The notes: generated from the sequence alone by a model not told the origin. DNA of 20,383 bases from an uncultured Eubacteriales bacterium (GCA_900549705.1 URPI01000024.1:1-20383), one strand, 5' to 3'. Numbered from the stretch's first letter, positions 1 to 8,455 are shown. Numbers and translations are program-made.

Positions 1-24
1 TAACGAGATACGCTTGTTTGATAA

Positions 25-126
25 GGATTTTTTCAGTGGTCGGCGCTTCGGGTGGTGACCCAGGTATCCGACCGGGTATTCCGGCAGACCGGTATTCGCC
101 TGGAACCGGAGATTAGAATTTGGTAA
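25..126 (+). pseudogene. murB: MurB-like C-terminal fragment, frame disrupted near window edge
   Basis: The reading frame ending at TAA 124-126 encodes a tail containing VSDRVFRQTGIRLEPEIRIW. This resembles the C-terminus of UDP-N-acetylenolpyruvoylglucosamine reductase (MurB), whose family typically ends in a GV-x-LEPEVRI-type motif. In this frame, stops at 1-3, 19-21 and 22-24 prevent the upstream sequence from being joined. Reading from frame 2 into frame 1 would work if the six-T run at 28-33 were one base longer, so a homopolymer error at a contig end or a true frameshift are both possible. In clostridia murB is commonly found in a murB-rapZ-yvcK-whiA cluster, which fits its place 47 bp before whiA. 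Only about 34 residues are visible, so the identification is tentative. Confidence 0.4.
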
Positions 127-173
127 CTCCCGTGGCGTTTGTCCCGGAAACCATATCAGAGAGGAGAATCCCC

Positions 174-1082
174 ATGCGCTCATTTTCTGCGGCGGCAAAA
201 GCGGAGATGTGTAAATGCCCCACGGCGGGTTGCTGTGCGCTGGCCGAATGCTTTGGAATTTTGCTGTTTTGCAACAGCTTCCGCAATGACTCTATTAAAA
301 TTATCACCGAAAGCGACGACCTTGCTGTCCTGCTGCCAAGGCTGTTTAAGAAAGCCTTTGGCCTGAGCTTTGACAGCCAGTCCGGCGAGGGGAAAAGCGG
401 CAAGCAGGTGTTTCAGATTCAGTCCGGCGAGAAGCTGGCGACGATTATGAATGCCTTCGGTTTTGACCGGGAGCAGACCTGCGCCCTGCACGTCAACCTT
501 CCGGTGGTGGAGGAACCATGCTGCCGGACGGCATTTCTGCGGGGGGCATTCCTGGCAGGGGGCAGCGTGACCGACCCCGGCAAGGGCTATCATCTGGAGC
601 TGGCAACCTCTCACCACAGTGTGGCAAAGGAATGCTACATCCTGATTCATGAAACGCTGGGCTTTACCCCCAAGCTGGCCACCCGCAGCGGCACACAGGT
701 GATTTACCTAAAGCAGAATGAGCAGATTTCGGACTTCTTGACATTTTTGGGGGCATCCGTTGCCTCCATGGGCATCATTGAGGCAAGGCTGGAGCACGAG
801 CTGAACAACCAGGTGAACCGGCGGTGCAACTGTGACGATGCCAATATCACAAAAGTGGTAGAGGCATCCCGGGAACAGATGAACGCCATCCGAACGCTGC
901 GGGAGCAGAACCGGTTTGATGCCTTGCCGGACAAGCTCAAGCAGGCGGCACTGGTACGGGAGGAGAACCCGGAGTCCTCGCTGGCGGAGCTGGCCTCCCT
1001 GGTGGAGCCGCAGATTTCAAAACCGGCCATGAGCCACCGCCTGAAACGGCTGGTAGAGCTGGCAGAGGAGGGAAGCATATGA
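174..1082 (+). CDS. whiA: DNA-binding protein WhiA
   Basis: This encodes a 302-residue WhiA. WhiA is a conserved Gram-positive DNA-binding protein with an N-terminal LAGLIDADG-homing-endonuclease-like fold without nuclease function and a C-terminal helix-turn-helix. It is linked to sporulation in actinomycetes and to division and chromosome segregation in Bacillus. The N-terminus MRSFSAAAKAEMCK matches the family's usual MSFS-x-x-VK-x-E start. The C-terminus has the HTH signature ending AMSHRLKRLVELAEEG. I chose ATG 174 because AGAGGAGA (159-166) lies at good spacing upstream. An upstream TTG at 120 would add 18 residues that do not look like the family. The stop overlaps the dnaE start by 4 bp (ATGA), so the two are probably translationally coupled. 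Confidence 0.93.
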   Translation: MRSFSAAAKAEMCKCPTAGCCALAECFGILLFCNSFRNDSIKIITESDDLAVLLPRLFKKAFGLSFDSQSGEGKSGKQVFQIQSGEKLATIMNAFGFDREQTCALHVNLPVVEEPCCRTAFLRGAFLAGGSVTDPGKGYHLELATSHHSVAKECYILIHETLGFTPKLATRSGTQVIYLKQNEQISDFLTFLGASVASMGIIEARLEHELNNQVNRRCNCDDANITKVVEASREQMNAIRTLREQNRFDALPDKLKQAALVREENPESSLAELASLVEPQISKPAMSHRLKRLVELAEEGSI

Positions 1083-4000
1083 GCTTTGTCCATTTGCATG
1101 TCCACACGGAGTATAGTCTCCTGGATGGTGCGTGCCGCATTGACCGCATGATGGAGCGGGTGAAGGAACTGGGGCAGGACAGCATCGCCATCACCGACCA
1201 CGGCGTGATGTATGGCTGCATTGATTTTTACAAGGCGGCAAAGGCGGCGGGCATCAAGCCCATCATCGGGTGCGAGGTGTATGTTGCCCGGCGGAAAATG
1301 GCCGACCGGGTGCATGGCATCGACAACGACCCCTATCATCTGGTGCTGCTGTGCAAAAATCGCCAGGGCTATGAGAACCTGTGCTACATGGTGTCAGAGG
1401 CATTCCTCCATGGCTTCTATGGCAAGCCCCGCATTGACCTGGATTTGCTGCGGCAGCGGCATGAGGGACTGATTGCGCTGTCTGCCTGTCTGGCCGGTGC
1501 CATTCCCCAGGCACTGATGAATGAATCCTATGCGTCCGCCAAAGCCTATGCGCTGCAAATGGCGGACATCATGGGGGAGGGAAATTTCTATCTGGAGCTT
1601 CAAAATCACGGCATCCCGGAGCAGCTGGCGGTGAACCAGGGCATCGGGCGTTTGGCGCGGGAGACGGGGCTTCCGCTGGTGGTGACCAACGATGCCCACT
1701 ATCTGCGCCGGGAGGATGCCAAAATGCAGGACGTACTGCTGTGCATCCAGACGGGAAAGACGGTGGACGACGAAAACCGGATGCGCTTTTCCTCTGATGA
1801 CTTCTATCTCAAAAGCGAGGAGGAGCTGCGCGCCCTGTTCCCCGGCTGTGAGGAAGCCTTTGACAACACAGTGAAAATTGCCCAGCAGTGCAACCTGGAC
1901 TTTGTGTTCCACGAATACCATCTGCCTGCTTATCCGGTGCCGGAGGGCTATACCAACGAAGAATTTTTCCGAAAGCTGTGCTATGACGGCTTCCGGGAGC
2001 GCTATCCCGATGAGCCGGAGGAATATAAGCAGCGGCTGGAATATGAAATCGGGGTTATCAGCCGCATGGGCTATGTAAATTACTATCTTATTGTGTGGGA
2101 TTTTATCCACTATGCAAAAACAACGGGCATCCCCGTGGGGCCGGGCAGAGGCTCCGGCGCTGCCTCCATTGCGGCCTACTGTATGCACATCACGGAAGTG
2201 GACCCCATGAAATACGCCCTTATTTTCGAGCGCTTCCTGAACCCCGAGCGGGTGAGTATGCCGGACTTTGATACCGACTTCTGCCAGGAGCGCCGGGGGG
2301 AAGTGATTGAGTATGTCATGCGGAAGTATGGCACTGATCATGTGGCGCAGATTGCCACCTTTGGCACCATGGCGGCAAGAGGCGCCATCCGGGATGTGGG
2401 CAGAGCGCTGAATTTCAGCTTCGCGGAAACCGATGTGGTGGCAAAGCTGGTGCCTACTACCCTCCACATCACCTTGAAGGATGCCCTGGAATCCGTACCC
2501 AAGCTCAAGGAAATGTATGATACCGATGATCGGATTCACACCCTGCTGGATACGGCCATGAGCCTGGAAGGAATGCCCCGCAATACTTCCACCCATGCAG
2601 CCGGTGTGGTGATTACGGCTGACCCGGTGTATACCTATGTTCCGCTGTCCACCAATGACAACACTGTGGTGACCCAGTATACCATGACCACCATTGAGGA
2701 GCTGGGACTTTTAAAAATGGACTTTCTGGGTCTGCGGAACCTGACGGTTATCCGTGATGCAGAGCAGCAGATTCAGGTGCAGAATCCCGGCTTTTCCATC
2801 GACCATATCCCGGACAATGACAAAGAAACCTTTGCCATGCTGGCCGAGGGCAAGACCCAGGGCGTGTTCCAGCTGGAATCGGCGGGTATGACCGGCGTGT
2901 GCGTGAGTATGCGCGCCAGCTCCATCGAGGACATTACGGCCATCGTGGCGCTGTACCGTCCCGGCCCCATGGAATCCATTCCCACTTTTATCGCCAATAA
3001 GCTGGATGCCCGAAAGGTCGTCTATAAGACACCGCTGCTGGAACCCATTCTGAAGGTTACCTATGGCTGCATCGTGTATCAGGAGCAGGTGATTGAGATT
3101 TTCCGCACCCTGGGCGGCTATACCATGGGACAGGCGGATAACATCCGCCGCGCCATCTCCAAAAAGAAAATGAAGGTCATTGAGGCGGAGCGGAAGACCT
3201 TTGTCTATGGCGATCCCCAGCAGCAAATTGACGGCTGCATTGCCCGGGGCGTGCCGGAGGCGGTGGGGCAGTCCATCTATGATGAGATTGTTGCCTTTGC
3301 AAACTATGCGTTCAATAAGGCGCACGCCGTTTGCTATGCCGTTGTTTCTTACCAAACGGCCTATCTCAAGTGTCACTACCCCCGGCAGTATATGGCGGCG
3401 CTGATGACCTCGGTGCTGGACTCTGCGGAGAAGATTGCGGGTTACATTGCCGAGTGCAAGGAGATTGGCATCGAGACACTGCCGCCGGACATCAATCACT
3501 CGGAAGACCATTTTTCCGTGGAGGGAGACTGCATCCGCTTTGGCCTGGGGGCGGTGAAAAGCGTGGGTCACGGCCTGATTCGTACCATGGTGACGAAGCG
3601 CACCGAGGGCGGCCCCTTCCGTAATCTGGAGGATTTTCTGGAACGGATGGGGGAGGGGGAACTGAACAAGCGGGCGGTGGAAAACTTTATCAAGTGCGGT
3701 GCCATGGACTGCTTTGGCTGCCACCGCAGTGAGCTGCTGGCCGTTTACGAGAGTATGATGGATGCGGTTTCCTCCACCAGAAAGAAAAATCTGGAGGGGC
3801 AGATGGGGCTGTTTTCCATGCTGTCCGATACCCCCAGCGCCGTCAGCATTACCATTCCCCACCTGCCGGAGCTGCCTCGCGGGGAGCTGATGGCCATGGA
3901 GAAGGAGACCACCGGCATCTATATTTCCGGCCACCCCATGGATGCCTACCGCCAAAAGCTGAAAAACACCAGCGTGGTTCCAATTGGAGCGCTGCTGGCG

Positions 4001-4537
4001 GAGGAATCCCAGTTCCGGGACGAGCAGATTGTGAGCATTGCAGGCATCATTCAGACCGTGAAAACGAAGCTGACCCGCAGCAACTCCACCATGGCCTATG
4101 TGACGATGGAGGACGATACTGCCTCCATTGAGATGATTGCCTTTTCAGGCGTGCTCAATGAGTATGGCGGGTATCTGAAAGAGAATACCCCCGTGGTGGT
4201 GGTGGGCAAACTTTCCCTGCGGGACGACAAGGAGCCTCAGGTGATTGTCAACCGGGTGCGGCTTATCTCCGATTATACGGAATCTGCCCCTCGGCGGGAG
4301 GAGCAGCCGGCGCAGAAAATCCCCCAGGGAAGCACCCTGTACCTGCGGCTGCCCAATGAGGATTGCAGGGAGTTTCGGAAAATAAAGGCAATCGTGAATA
4401 TGTTCCCCGGAGACGGCCAGGTGATTGTGTTCTTTGCGGACACCCGCAAGCGGATGGGTGTCCGGTGTATGCTCCACGGCAGCATGATTGGAGAATTGAA
4501 GCGGTTGCTGGGCGAGGAGAATGTCATCCTAAAGTAG
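1079..4537 (+). CDS. dnaE: DNA polymerase III subunit alpha (DnaE type)
   Basis: This is an 1152-residue C-family replicative DNA polymerase. The N-terminal PHP domain begins HLHVHTEYSLLDG (His5, His7, His9 as metal-ligand-type residues). The palm carries PDFDTDF with the two catalytic aspartates at about D396 and D398, and a third in KMDFLGLR at about D548. A beta-clamp-binding motif QMGLF lies at about residues 908-912, equivalent to QADMF in E. coli DnaE. An OB-fold follows from about 980 to 1070 (QIVSIAGIIQ onwards). There is no N-terminal exonuclease insertion in the PHP domain, so it is DnaE and not PolC. The length is normal for DnaE1. The start overlaps the whiA stop. Unusually, the TAG stop lies inside a repeat element beginning at 4534. 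Confidence 0.97.
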   Translation: MSFVHLHVHTEYSLLDGACRIDRMMERVKELGQDSIAITDHGVMYGCIDFYKAAKAAGIKPIIGCEVYVARRKMADRVHGIDNDPYHLVLLCKNRQGYENLCYMVSEAFLHGFYGKPRIDLDLLRQRHEGLIALSACLAGAIPQALMNESYASAKAYALQMADIMGEGNFYLELQNHGIPEQLAVNQGIGRLARETGLPLVVTNDAHYLRREDAKMQDVLLCIQTGKTVDDENRMRFSSDDFYLKSEEELRALFPGCEEAFDNTVKIAQQCNLDFVFHEYHLPAYPVPEGYTNEEFFRKLCYDGFRERYPDEPEEYKQRLEYEIGVISRMGYVNYYLIVWDFIHYAKTTGIPVGPGRGSGAASIAAYCMHITEVDPMKYALIFERFLNPERVSMPDFDTDFCQERRGEVIEYVMRKYGTDHVAQIATFGTMAARGAIRDVGRALNFSFAETDVVAKLVPTTLHITLKDALESVPKLKEMYDTDDRIHTLLDTAMSLEGMPRNTSTHAAGVVITADPVYTYVPLSTNDNTVVTQYTMTTIEELGLLKMDFLGLRNLTVIRDAEQQIQVQNPGFSIDHIPDNDKETFAMLAEGKTQGVFQLESAGMTGVCVSMRASSIEDITAIVALYRPGPMESIPTFIANKLDARKVVYKTPLLEPILKVTYGCIVYQEQVIEIFRTLGGYTMGQADNIRRAISKKKMKVIEAERKTFVYGDPQQQIDGCIARGVPEAVGQSIYDEIVAFANYAFNKAHAVCYAVVSYQTAYLKCHYPRQYMAALMTSVLDSAEKIAGYIAECKEIGIETLPPDINHSEDHFSVEGDCIRFGLGAVKSVGHGLIRTMVTKRTEGGPFRNLEDFLERMGEGELNKRAVENFIKCGAMDCFGCHRSELLAVYESMMDAVSSTRKKNLEGQMGLFSMLSDTPSAVSITIPHLPELPRGELMAMEKETTGIYISGHPMDAYRQKLKNTSVVPIGALLAEESQFRDEQIVSIAGIIQTVKTKLTRSNSTMAYVTMEDDTASIEMIAFSGVLNEYGGYLKENTPVVVVGKLSLRDDKEPQVIVNRVRLISDYTESAPRREEQPAQKIPQGSTLYLRLPNEDCREFRKIKAIVNMFPGDGQVIVFFADTRKRMGVRCMLHGSMIGELKRLLGEENVILK

Positions 4538-4694
4538 GGACGGATAGAATCCGCCCGTGGCACAAAGCACCCCTTTCGGGGTGCTTGCGTGCCGGGTCGA
4601 CATACTCGTCGTCCCCTACAGAACGGTTCTCAATTCGTCGCGCAGCGCATTGTCCGGCGGCACTGCCGCCCGGGCGGATGCGATCCGCCCCTAC
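4534..4694 (+). repeat. Intergenic inverted-end element, copy 1 (MITE-like)
   Basis: This 161-bp element begins GTAGGGACGGAT...ATCCGCCCG and ends CGGGCGGAT...ATCCGCCCCTAC, so its ends are inverted repeats of each other. Each end is itself nearly palindromic (CGGAT-nnn-ATCCG). Inside is a perfect hairpin AAGCACCCC-TTTC-GGGGTGCTT (4565-4586), and an internal CCCTAC ends at 4619. A second copy with the same order is at 8302-8455. Both outer ends carry TA next to G/C-rich sequence, as expected if a TA target had been duplicated by a mariner/IS630-type transposase. That mechanism is inference, because no transposase is present. The first bases overlap the dnaE stop codon. Confidence 0.8.
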
Positions 4695-4728
4695 GGGTGC
4701 CGCCGCTAAAATTCTTAACGTGAGAACG

Positions 4729-4757
4729 TTGCCTTTTATGGAGAAATATGATACAAT
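4729..4757 (+). promoter_or_regulatory. Sigma-A promoter of the lipoprotein/two-component operon
   Basis: TTGCCT (4729-4734) and TACAAT (4752-4757) are separated by exactly 17 bp, close to the vegetative consensus. The site is 24 bp before the lipoprotein start and just after repeat copy 1. It probably drives the lipoprotein, response regulator and kinase together, because no terminator is seen between them. Confidence 0.7.
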
Positions 4758-4781
4758 ATTCAGATAGAAGGAGTTGGTAGC

Positions 4782-6092
4782 ATGAGAAAAAAAGTGCTCT
4801 GCTCGGTTGGGGCAGTGCTGCTGATTCTGGGCATAAGCGGCTGTGCCGCAAAGACAATTGACGAAATGTATGCGCTGCCCCGGATGTCAGAGCGAAACAG
4901 CAATCTGCGCGCCTCCATCGAAAATTCCATGGAGGGCAGGGGGTACGCAGCGCCCCTGTCCGGTTCCAACCAGGAGTCGGTGCAGACGGCGGACCTGAAC
5001 GGTGACGGCAAGGAAGAATACCTGATTTTTACCAAGTCTACCCAGGGTGAGGAACTGCAAATTCTGGTGTTCGGCCAGCTTGAGGACAGCCACTATGGCT
5101 TGCTGGAGACCATTGACTGCAAGGGCTCCTCTTTTGAGCAGGTGCAGTATGCCAGTGTGGACGATTCCCCCGGCAGTGAGCTGATTGTGGGGACACAGCT
5201 CAATGAGAAAGTTACTCGCACGGTGTCGATTTATTCGTTTGCATCGGGACAGGCGGAAAAAATCAAAAGCATGGTGTATGAAAAGCTTTTGGTGTGCGAT
5301 TTGAATGGCGATGGCCGCAGTGAGTTGATGGTCATTCAAAACGGCGATTCTGAGTTCAGCAATGCCGCCGTCCGGCTGTATTCCTTCAGTGATGGGCATA
5401 TGTCAGGCTCTGCGGAGGCGCGGCTTTCTGTCCCGCCGGAGTACATCCGGCGCATGACACTCAGCAAGCTTTCCGGCGGGAAGCCGGCGGTGTATGTGTC
5501 CAGCGCTTTTATTGACAACACTGTGGTGACGGATATCCTGTCCCTGCGGGACGGAATCTTTACGAACATTTCTCATATGGGCGACCTGGAAATTACCATG
5601 CGCCCGGTTCATAACTGCATGGTGTACGCAGAGGATTTAGACGGCGACGGCGTGCTGGAGCTGCCCAGCCTGGCTGCCATGACCTACAACACCACAGAGC
5701 AGAATCTGATTCGCTGGTTTGCGGTGGATGCGGATGCGGGTGCTGAAACAAGGCTGTATACCTTCCACAATTTTGACGACGGCTGGTATATCCGCATCAA
5801 TGAGAGCTGGGTGGATCGGATTGCCGTGGAGAAAAACGGAAGCACCTATACGTTTTATATGTGGAATAATAACTATGGCTCAGCGGTGCCGGTCTTTACC
5901 ATATTTGCGTTCACCGGAAAGGATCGGGATTCCCAGGCTGCCGTGCAGAATCGCTTCGCCCTGCACCGGGGGGAGGACGTGGTTTTTTCGGCAAAGCTGG
6001 AATCCGGCTCGGCCATTTACGGTGTGACAGAAAATTATCTTCAATCCAATTTCCATTTAATCCGCCAGGGTTGGAGAGCAACGGAATCATAA
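4782..6092 (+). CDS. Lipoprotein with VCBS/FG-GAP-like calcium loops
   Basis: This is a predicted 436-residue lipoprotein of unknown function. It begins MRKK, followed by a hydrophobic stretch and the lipobox ISGC with the modified cysteine at C21, so the mature protein should be membrane-anchored outside the cell. Three DxNGDG or DxDGDG loops (about D71, D173 and D285: ADLNGDGKEE, CDLNGDGRSE, EDLDGDGVLE) are spaced roughly 100 residues apart. This is the pattern of FG-GAP/VCBS beta-propeller repeats that bind calcium. The RBS AAGGAG (4768-4773) is 8 nt from the ATG, with a strong promoter at 4729. It is followed 10 bp later by a response regulator and then a sensor kinase, so a role as an accessory sensor or as an output of that system is plausible but unproven. 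Confidence 0.85.
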   Translation: MRKKVLCSVGAVLLILGISGCAAKTIDEMYALPRMSERNSNLRASIENSMEGRGYAAPLSGSNQESVQTADLNGDGKEEYLIFTKSTQGEELQILVFGQLEDSHYGLLETIDCKGSSFEQVQYASVDDSPGSELIVGTQLNEKVTRTVSIYSFASGQAEKIKSMVYEKLLVCDLNGDGRSELMVIQNGDSEFSNAAVRLYSFSDGHMSGSAEARLSVPPEYIRRMTLSKLSGGKPAVYVSSAFIDNTVVTDILSLRDGIFTNISHMGDLEITMRPVHNCMVYAEDLDGDGVLELPSLAAMTYNTTEQNLIRWFAVDADAGAETRLYTFHNFDDGWYIRINESWVDRIAVEKNGSTYTFYMWNNNYGSAVPVFTIFAFTGKDRDSQAAVQNRFALHRGEDVVFSAKLESGSAIYGVTENYLQSNFHLIRQGWRATES

Positions 6093-6102
6093 GAGGTGGA
6101 CT

Positions 6103-6789
6103 ATGAAAAAAGTTTTGATACTGGAAGATGAAGTGAACATCCGCAGCTTCGTGGTCATCAACCTGAAGCGTGCCGGTTATGATGCCATCGAGGCAGGTAC
6201 GGGGCAAGAGGCGTTGGATCGTCTGGCGGAAAACCCCGATATCGGCGTTGCCATCCTGGACATTATGCTGCCTGATATGGACGGCTTTGAGGTCTGCCGC
6301 CGCATTCGTGCCACCAGCAAGCAGATTGGCATCATCATGCTCACCGCCAGAACTCAGGAGATGGACAAGGTCACCGGTCTGATGACCGGCGCAGACGACT
6401 ATGTGACCAAGCCCTTTTCTCCGGCAGAGCTGACGGCACGGATTGATGCCCTGTTCCGCCGCATCGGCGGTGACAGTGTGGTCAGCTCCGAGCTGCTGAC
6501 CCAGGGTCCCTTTGTGATGAATACCCGCAACCACACCCTGGAAAAATCCGGCAATCGCATTCGCTTGACCCAGGTGGAGTATGCCATCTTAAAGCTGTTT
6601 ATGCAGAACCCCGGCCGGGCGCTGTCCCGCGAGGATATTCTGGCAGCGGTTTGGGGCAGAGATTACGAGGGAGAACTAAAAATCGTGGACGTAAACATTC
6701 GCCGTCTGCGGATTAAGATTGAAGACGATACCGCAAACCCCACCTATATCACCACGGTTTGGGGTCTCGGCTATAAATGGGGCGCATAA
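6103..6789 (+). CDS. OmpR/PhoB-family two-component response regulator
   Basis: This 228-residue response regulator has an N-terminal receiver domain. The acidic pocket is E8/D9, the phospho-acceptor is D53 in ILDIMLPD, the switch threonine is T81 in MLTAR, and the conserved lysine is K103 in VTKPF. A C-terminal winged-helix DNA-binding domain covers about 130-228 (LTQVEYAILKLFMQNPGRALSREDIL, ending TTVWGLGYKW). All key receiver residues are present, so it should be phosphorylated by the kinase encoded 6 bp downstream. An RBS-like GAGGTGG precedes the ATG. Its targets cannot be read from the sequence. Confidence 0.95.
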   Translation: MKKVLILEDEVNIRSFVVINLKRAGYDAIEAGTGQEALDRLAENPDIGVAILDIMLPDMDGFEVCRRIRATSKQIGIIMLTARTQEMDKVTGLMTGADDYVTKPFSPAELTARIDALFRRIGGDSVVSSELLTQGPFVMNTRNHTLEKSGNRIRLTQVEYAILKLFMQNPGRALSREDILAAVWGRDYEGELKIVDVNIRRLRIKIEDDTANPTYITTVWGLGYKWGA

Positions 6790-6795
6790 GGCGGA

Positions 6796-8217
6796 ATGAG
6801 TGAGAAGAAGAAAAAGCATCATGGCTTGCAGCACCGTTGGCTGGTCAATACCTTCGGTGTGATTTTTGCCCTGGGGCTGGTGTGCGTCTCGGCGGTCACG
6901 GCTTCTTATGCGGCGTATTATTATTCCAATATGCAGGCAGACCTGCGCAACAGAGCCAAATCCTCCTGTGATTTCTTTTCCGACAATTTCTATCAGGATT
7001 TTTCGGACTACTATCAGGCCTGCATCGCCTATGCCCGCAGCTATGAGGCGCGGGACATCATCGAGTTGCAGTTCCTGGACAAATCCGGTACTCTGGTGGC
7101 CAGCTCCTATGGCCTGTGGGGCAACGAATCTCCGGTGACCCCGGAGATTGCCAAGGCGCTGAGCTCCCGCACGGCGGAGTCTTTTGTGGGCATCGACCCC
7201 ATTACGGATGAACACATCATCGCCATTTCCAGCCCGCTCATTTACACCAGCGGCGAAGTGGTGGGAGCGTTCCGCTTTATTACCTCCACCCGGGTGGTCA
7301 ACCAGCAGATTTTTTATGTGGCCTGTGTTTCCATGACGGTGCTGTTTGTGTTCATGATGGTGGTGCTGCTCAGCGGCAGCTTCTTCATGAAGTCCATCAT
7401 GGTGCCTGTGGCGGAGATTACCGAGAAAGCAAAGCGAATTGCCAACGGCAGCTACGGTGTTCAGATTCAAACCAAGTATGACGATGAAATTCGGGAGCTG
7501 GCGGACACCATCAACGAGATGTCCACCAAAATTAGCCAGAATGAAAAAATGCAGGGGGAATTTATCTCCCAGCTGTCCCACGAGCTGCGCACCCCTCTGA
7601 CGGTCATCAACGGCTGGAGCGAGACGCTGCTGGCGGATGACAACATGAGTGACGAGACGCGCCAGGGCATGAAGATTATTTCCAGCGAAGCAAAGCGCCT
7701 GACCGGCATGGTCACGGAGTTGCTGGACTTCACCCGGATGCAGGATGGCAGAATGACACTGAATGTGGAAATGACAGACATCCGCAGCGAATTTGAGGAT
7801 ACTGTGTATATGTATTCCAGTCGTCTTGCCCAGGACGGAATCACTCTGGAGTATCTGGAAAACGATGCCGATATTCCTGAAATTCCCTGTGACGGCCAGC
7901 GGCTGCGGCAGGTATTTTTGAACGTGCTGGACAATGCTGCCAAGCACGGCAGGGATGGCAAGCGGATTGAGGCCAGCATTGCCTGCGAAAATGACCAGGT
8001 GGTGGTGCGCATCCGTGACTTCGGCCCCGGCATCCCGGAGGATGAGCTGGGACTGGTGAAAAAGAAATTTTATAAGGGCAGCTCCAAGGCGCGTGGTACG
8101 GGCATTGGCCTTGCGGTGTGCGAGGAAATCATGCAGCTGCACAACGGCAGCCTGACCCTTGAAAATGCACCTGGCGGCGGCACACTGGTGACCATTGCGC
8201 TGCCCGTTTCCCAGTAG
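6796..8217 (+). CDS. Membrane sensor histidine kinase
   Basis: This is a 473-residue sensor kinase. The first membrane helix is at about 14-38 (GVIFALGLVCVSAV) and the second at about 174-200 (TVLFVFMMVVLLSG). They flank an extracytoplasmic sensor of about 135 residues. A HAMP linker follows, then HisKA with the phosphorylated histidine at H262 (QLSHELRTPLTVINGW). The HATPase domain has an N-box N-x-x-x-N (N376, N380 in NVLDNAAKHG), G1 DFGPGIPEDE and G2 GTGIGLAVCE. It is the cognate partner of the response regulator 6 bp upstream. The ribosome binding site is weak (AAGGCGGA), which suggests translational coupling. The stimulus is unknown. The upstream lipoprotein is a candidate partner. Confidence 0.95.
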   Translation: MSEKKKKHHGLQHRWLVNTFGVIFALGLVCVSAVTASYAAYYYSNMQADLRNRAKSSCDFFSDNFYQDFSDYYQACIAYARSYEARDIIELQFLDKSGTLVASSYGLWGNESPVTPEIAKALSSRTAESFVGIDPITDEHIIAISSPLIYTSGEVVGAFRFITSTRVVNQQIFYVACVSMTVLFVFMMVVLLSGSFFMKSIMVPVAEITEKAKRIANGSYGVQIQTKYDDEIRELADTINEMSTKISQNEKMQGEFISQLSHELRTPLTVINGWSETLLADDNMSDETRQGMKIISSEAKRLTGMVTELLDFTRMQDGRMTLNVEMTDIRSEFEDTVYMYSSRLAQDGITLEYLENDADIPEIPCDGQRLRQVFLNVLDNAAKHGRDGKRIEASIACENDQVVVRIRDFGPGIPEDELGLVKKKFYKGSSKARGTGIGLAVCEEIMQLHNGSLTLENAPGGGTLVTIALPVSQ

Positions 8218-8241
8218 AAACACCCCAATGCAGGGGGCGAG

Positions 8242-8296
8242 ATGCCGGAAGCTGACGCAACTGAGCCGTTTGTTGAATCGTGTCAGCTCCCCGCAT
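8242..8296 (+). other. Long imperfect stem-loop after the kinase gene
   Basis: A left arm at 8242-8258 (ATGCCGGAAGCTGACGC) can pair with a right arm at 8280-8296 over 17 positions with two mismatches and one G-U pair. The loop is 21 nt. There is no U-run after it, so it is not a classical intrinsic terminator. It sits 5 bp before repeat copy 2. It could protect the 3' end of the operon mRNA or belong to a larger repeat. Confidence 0.5.
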
Positions 8297-8301
8297 GGAT
8301 T

Positions 8302-8455
8302 GTAGGGGCGGATAGCATCCGCCCGTGGTACAAAGCATCCCCTTTCGGGGTGCTCTGTGCCGGGTTGACTACGAGTCGATCCCTACAGTGGGTTGTGCGT
8401 TCATCCAGGTGCTATCGAAAATCTGGGGGTTCGGGCGGATGCGATCCGCCCCTAC
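8302..8455 (+). repeat. Intergenic inverted-end element, copy 2 (MITE-like)
   Basis: This second, 154-bp copy is in the same orientation as the copy at 4534-4694. It starts GTAGGGGCGGAT...ATCCGCCCGTGG and ends CGGGCGGAT...CCGCCCCTAC. The internal hairpin AGCATCCCC-TTTC-GGGGTGCT (8334-8354) differs from copy 1 by one bulged T. The internal CCCTAC ends at 8386, so the first module is 85 bp here and 86 bp in copy 1. The second modules (about 70 bp) match mainly at their right end. The element lies in the spacer before the DUF1385 gene. Confidence 0.8.

Noticed and set aside
6..16. GATACGCTTGT match to the spacer repeat at 17496
   Set aside because: Only 11 bases match, with no flanking similarity; expected by chance in a window of this size.
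120..173. Upstream TTG start for whiA
   Set aside because: It has no ribosome binding site, overlaps the MurB-like stop, and adds residues absent from the WhiA family.
174..800. Homing endonuclease in whiA
   Set aside because: The LAGLIDADG-like fold is the normal N-terminal domain of WhiA and not an inserted selfish element.
4363..4767. Open frame crossing the dnaE end and repeat copy 1
   Set aside because: It overlaps conserved dnaE coding sequence and then runs through the repeat and promoter; no protein-like features.
6676..8223. Long open frame antisense to the sensor kinase (also 1394-2596, 2711-3955, 9315-10688, 12021-13439 and 16263-17438)
   Set aside because: These are shadows of GC-rich genes on the opposite strand. 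They are His/Gln/Gly-rich, without domains or ribosome binding sites.
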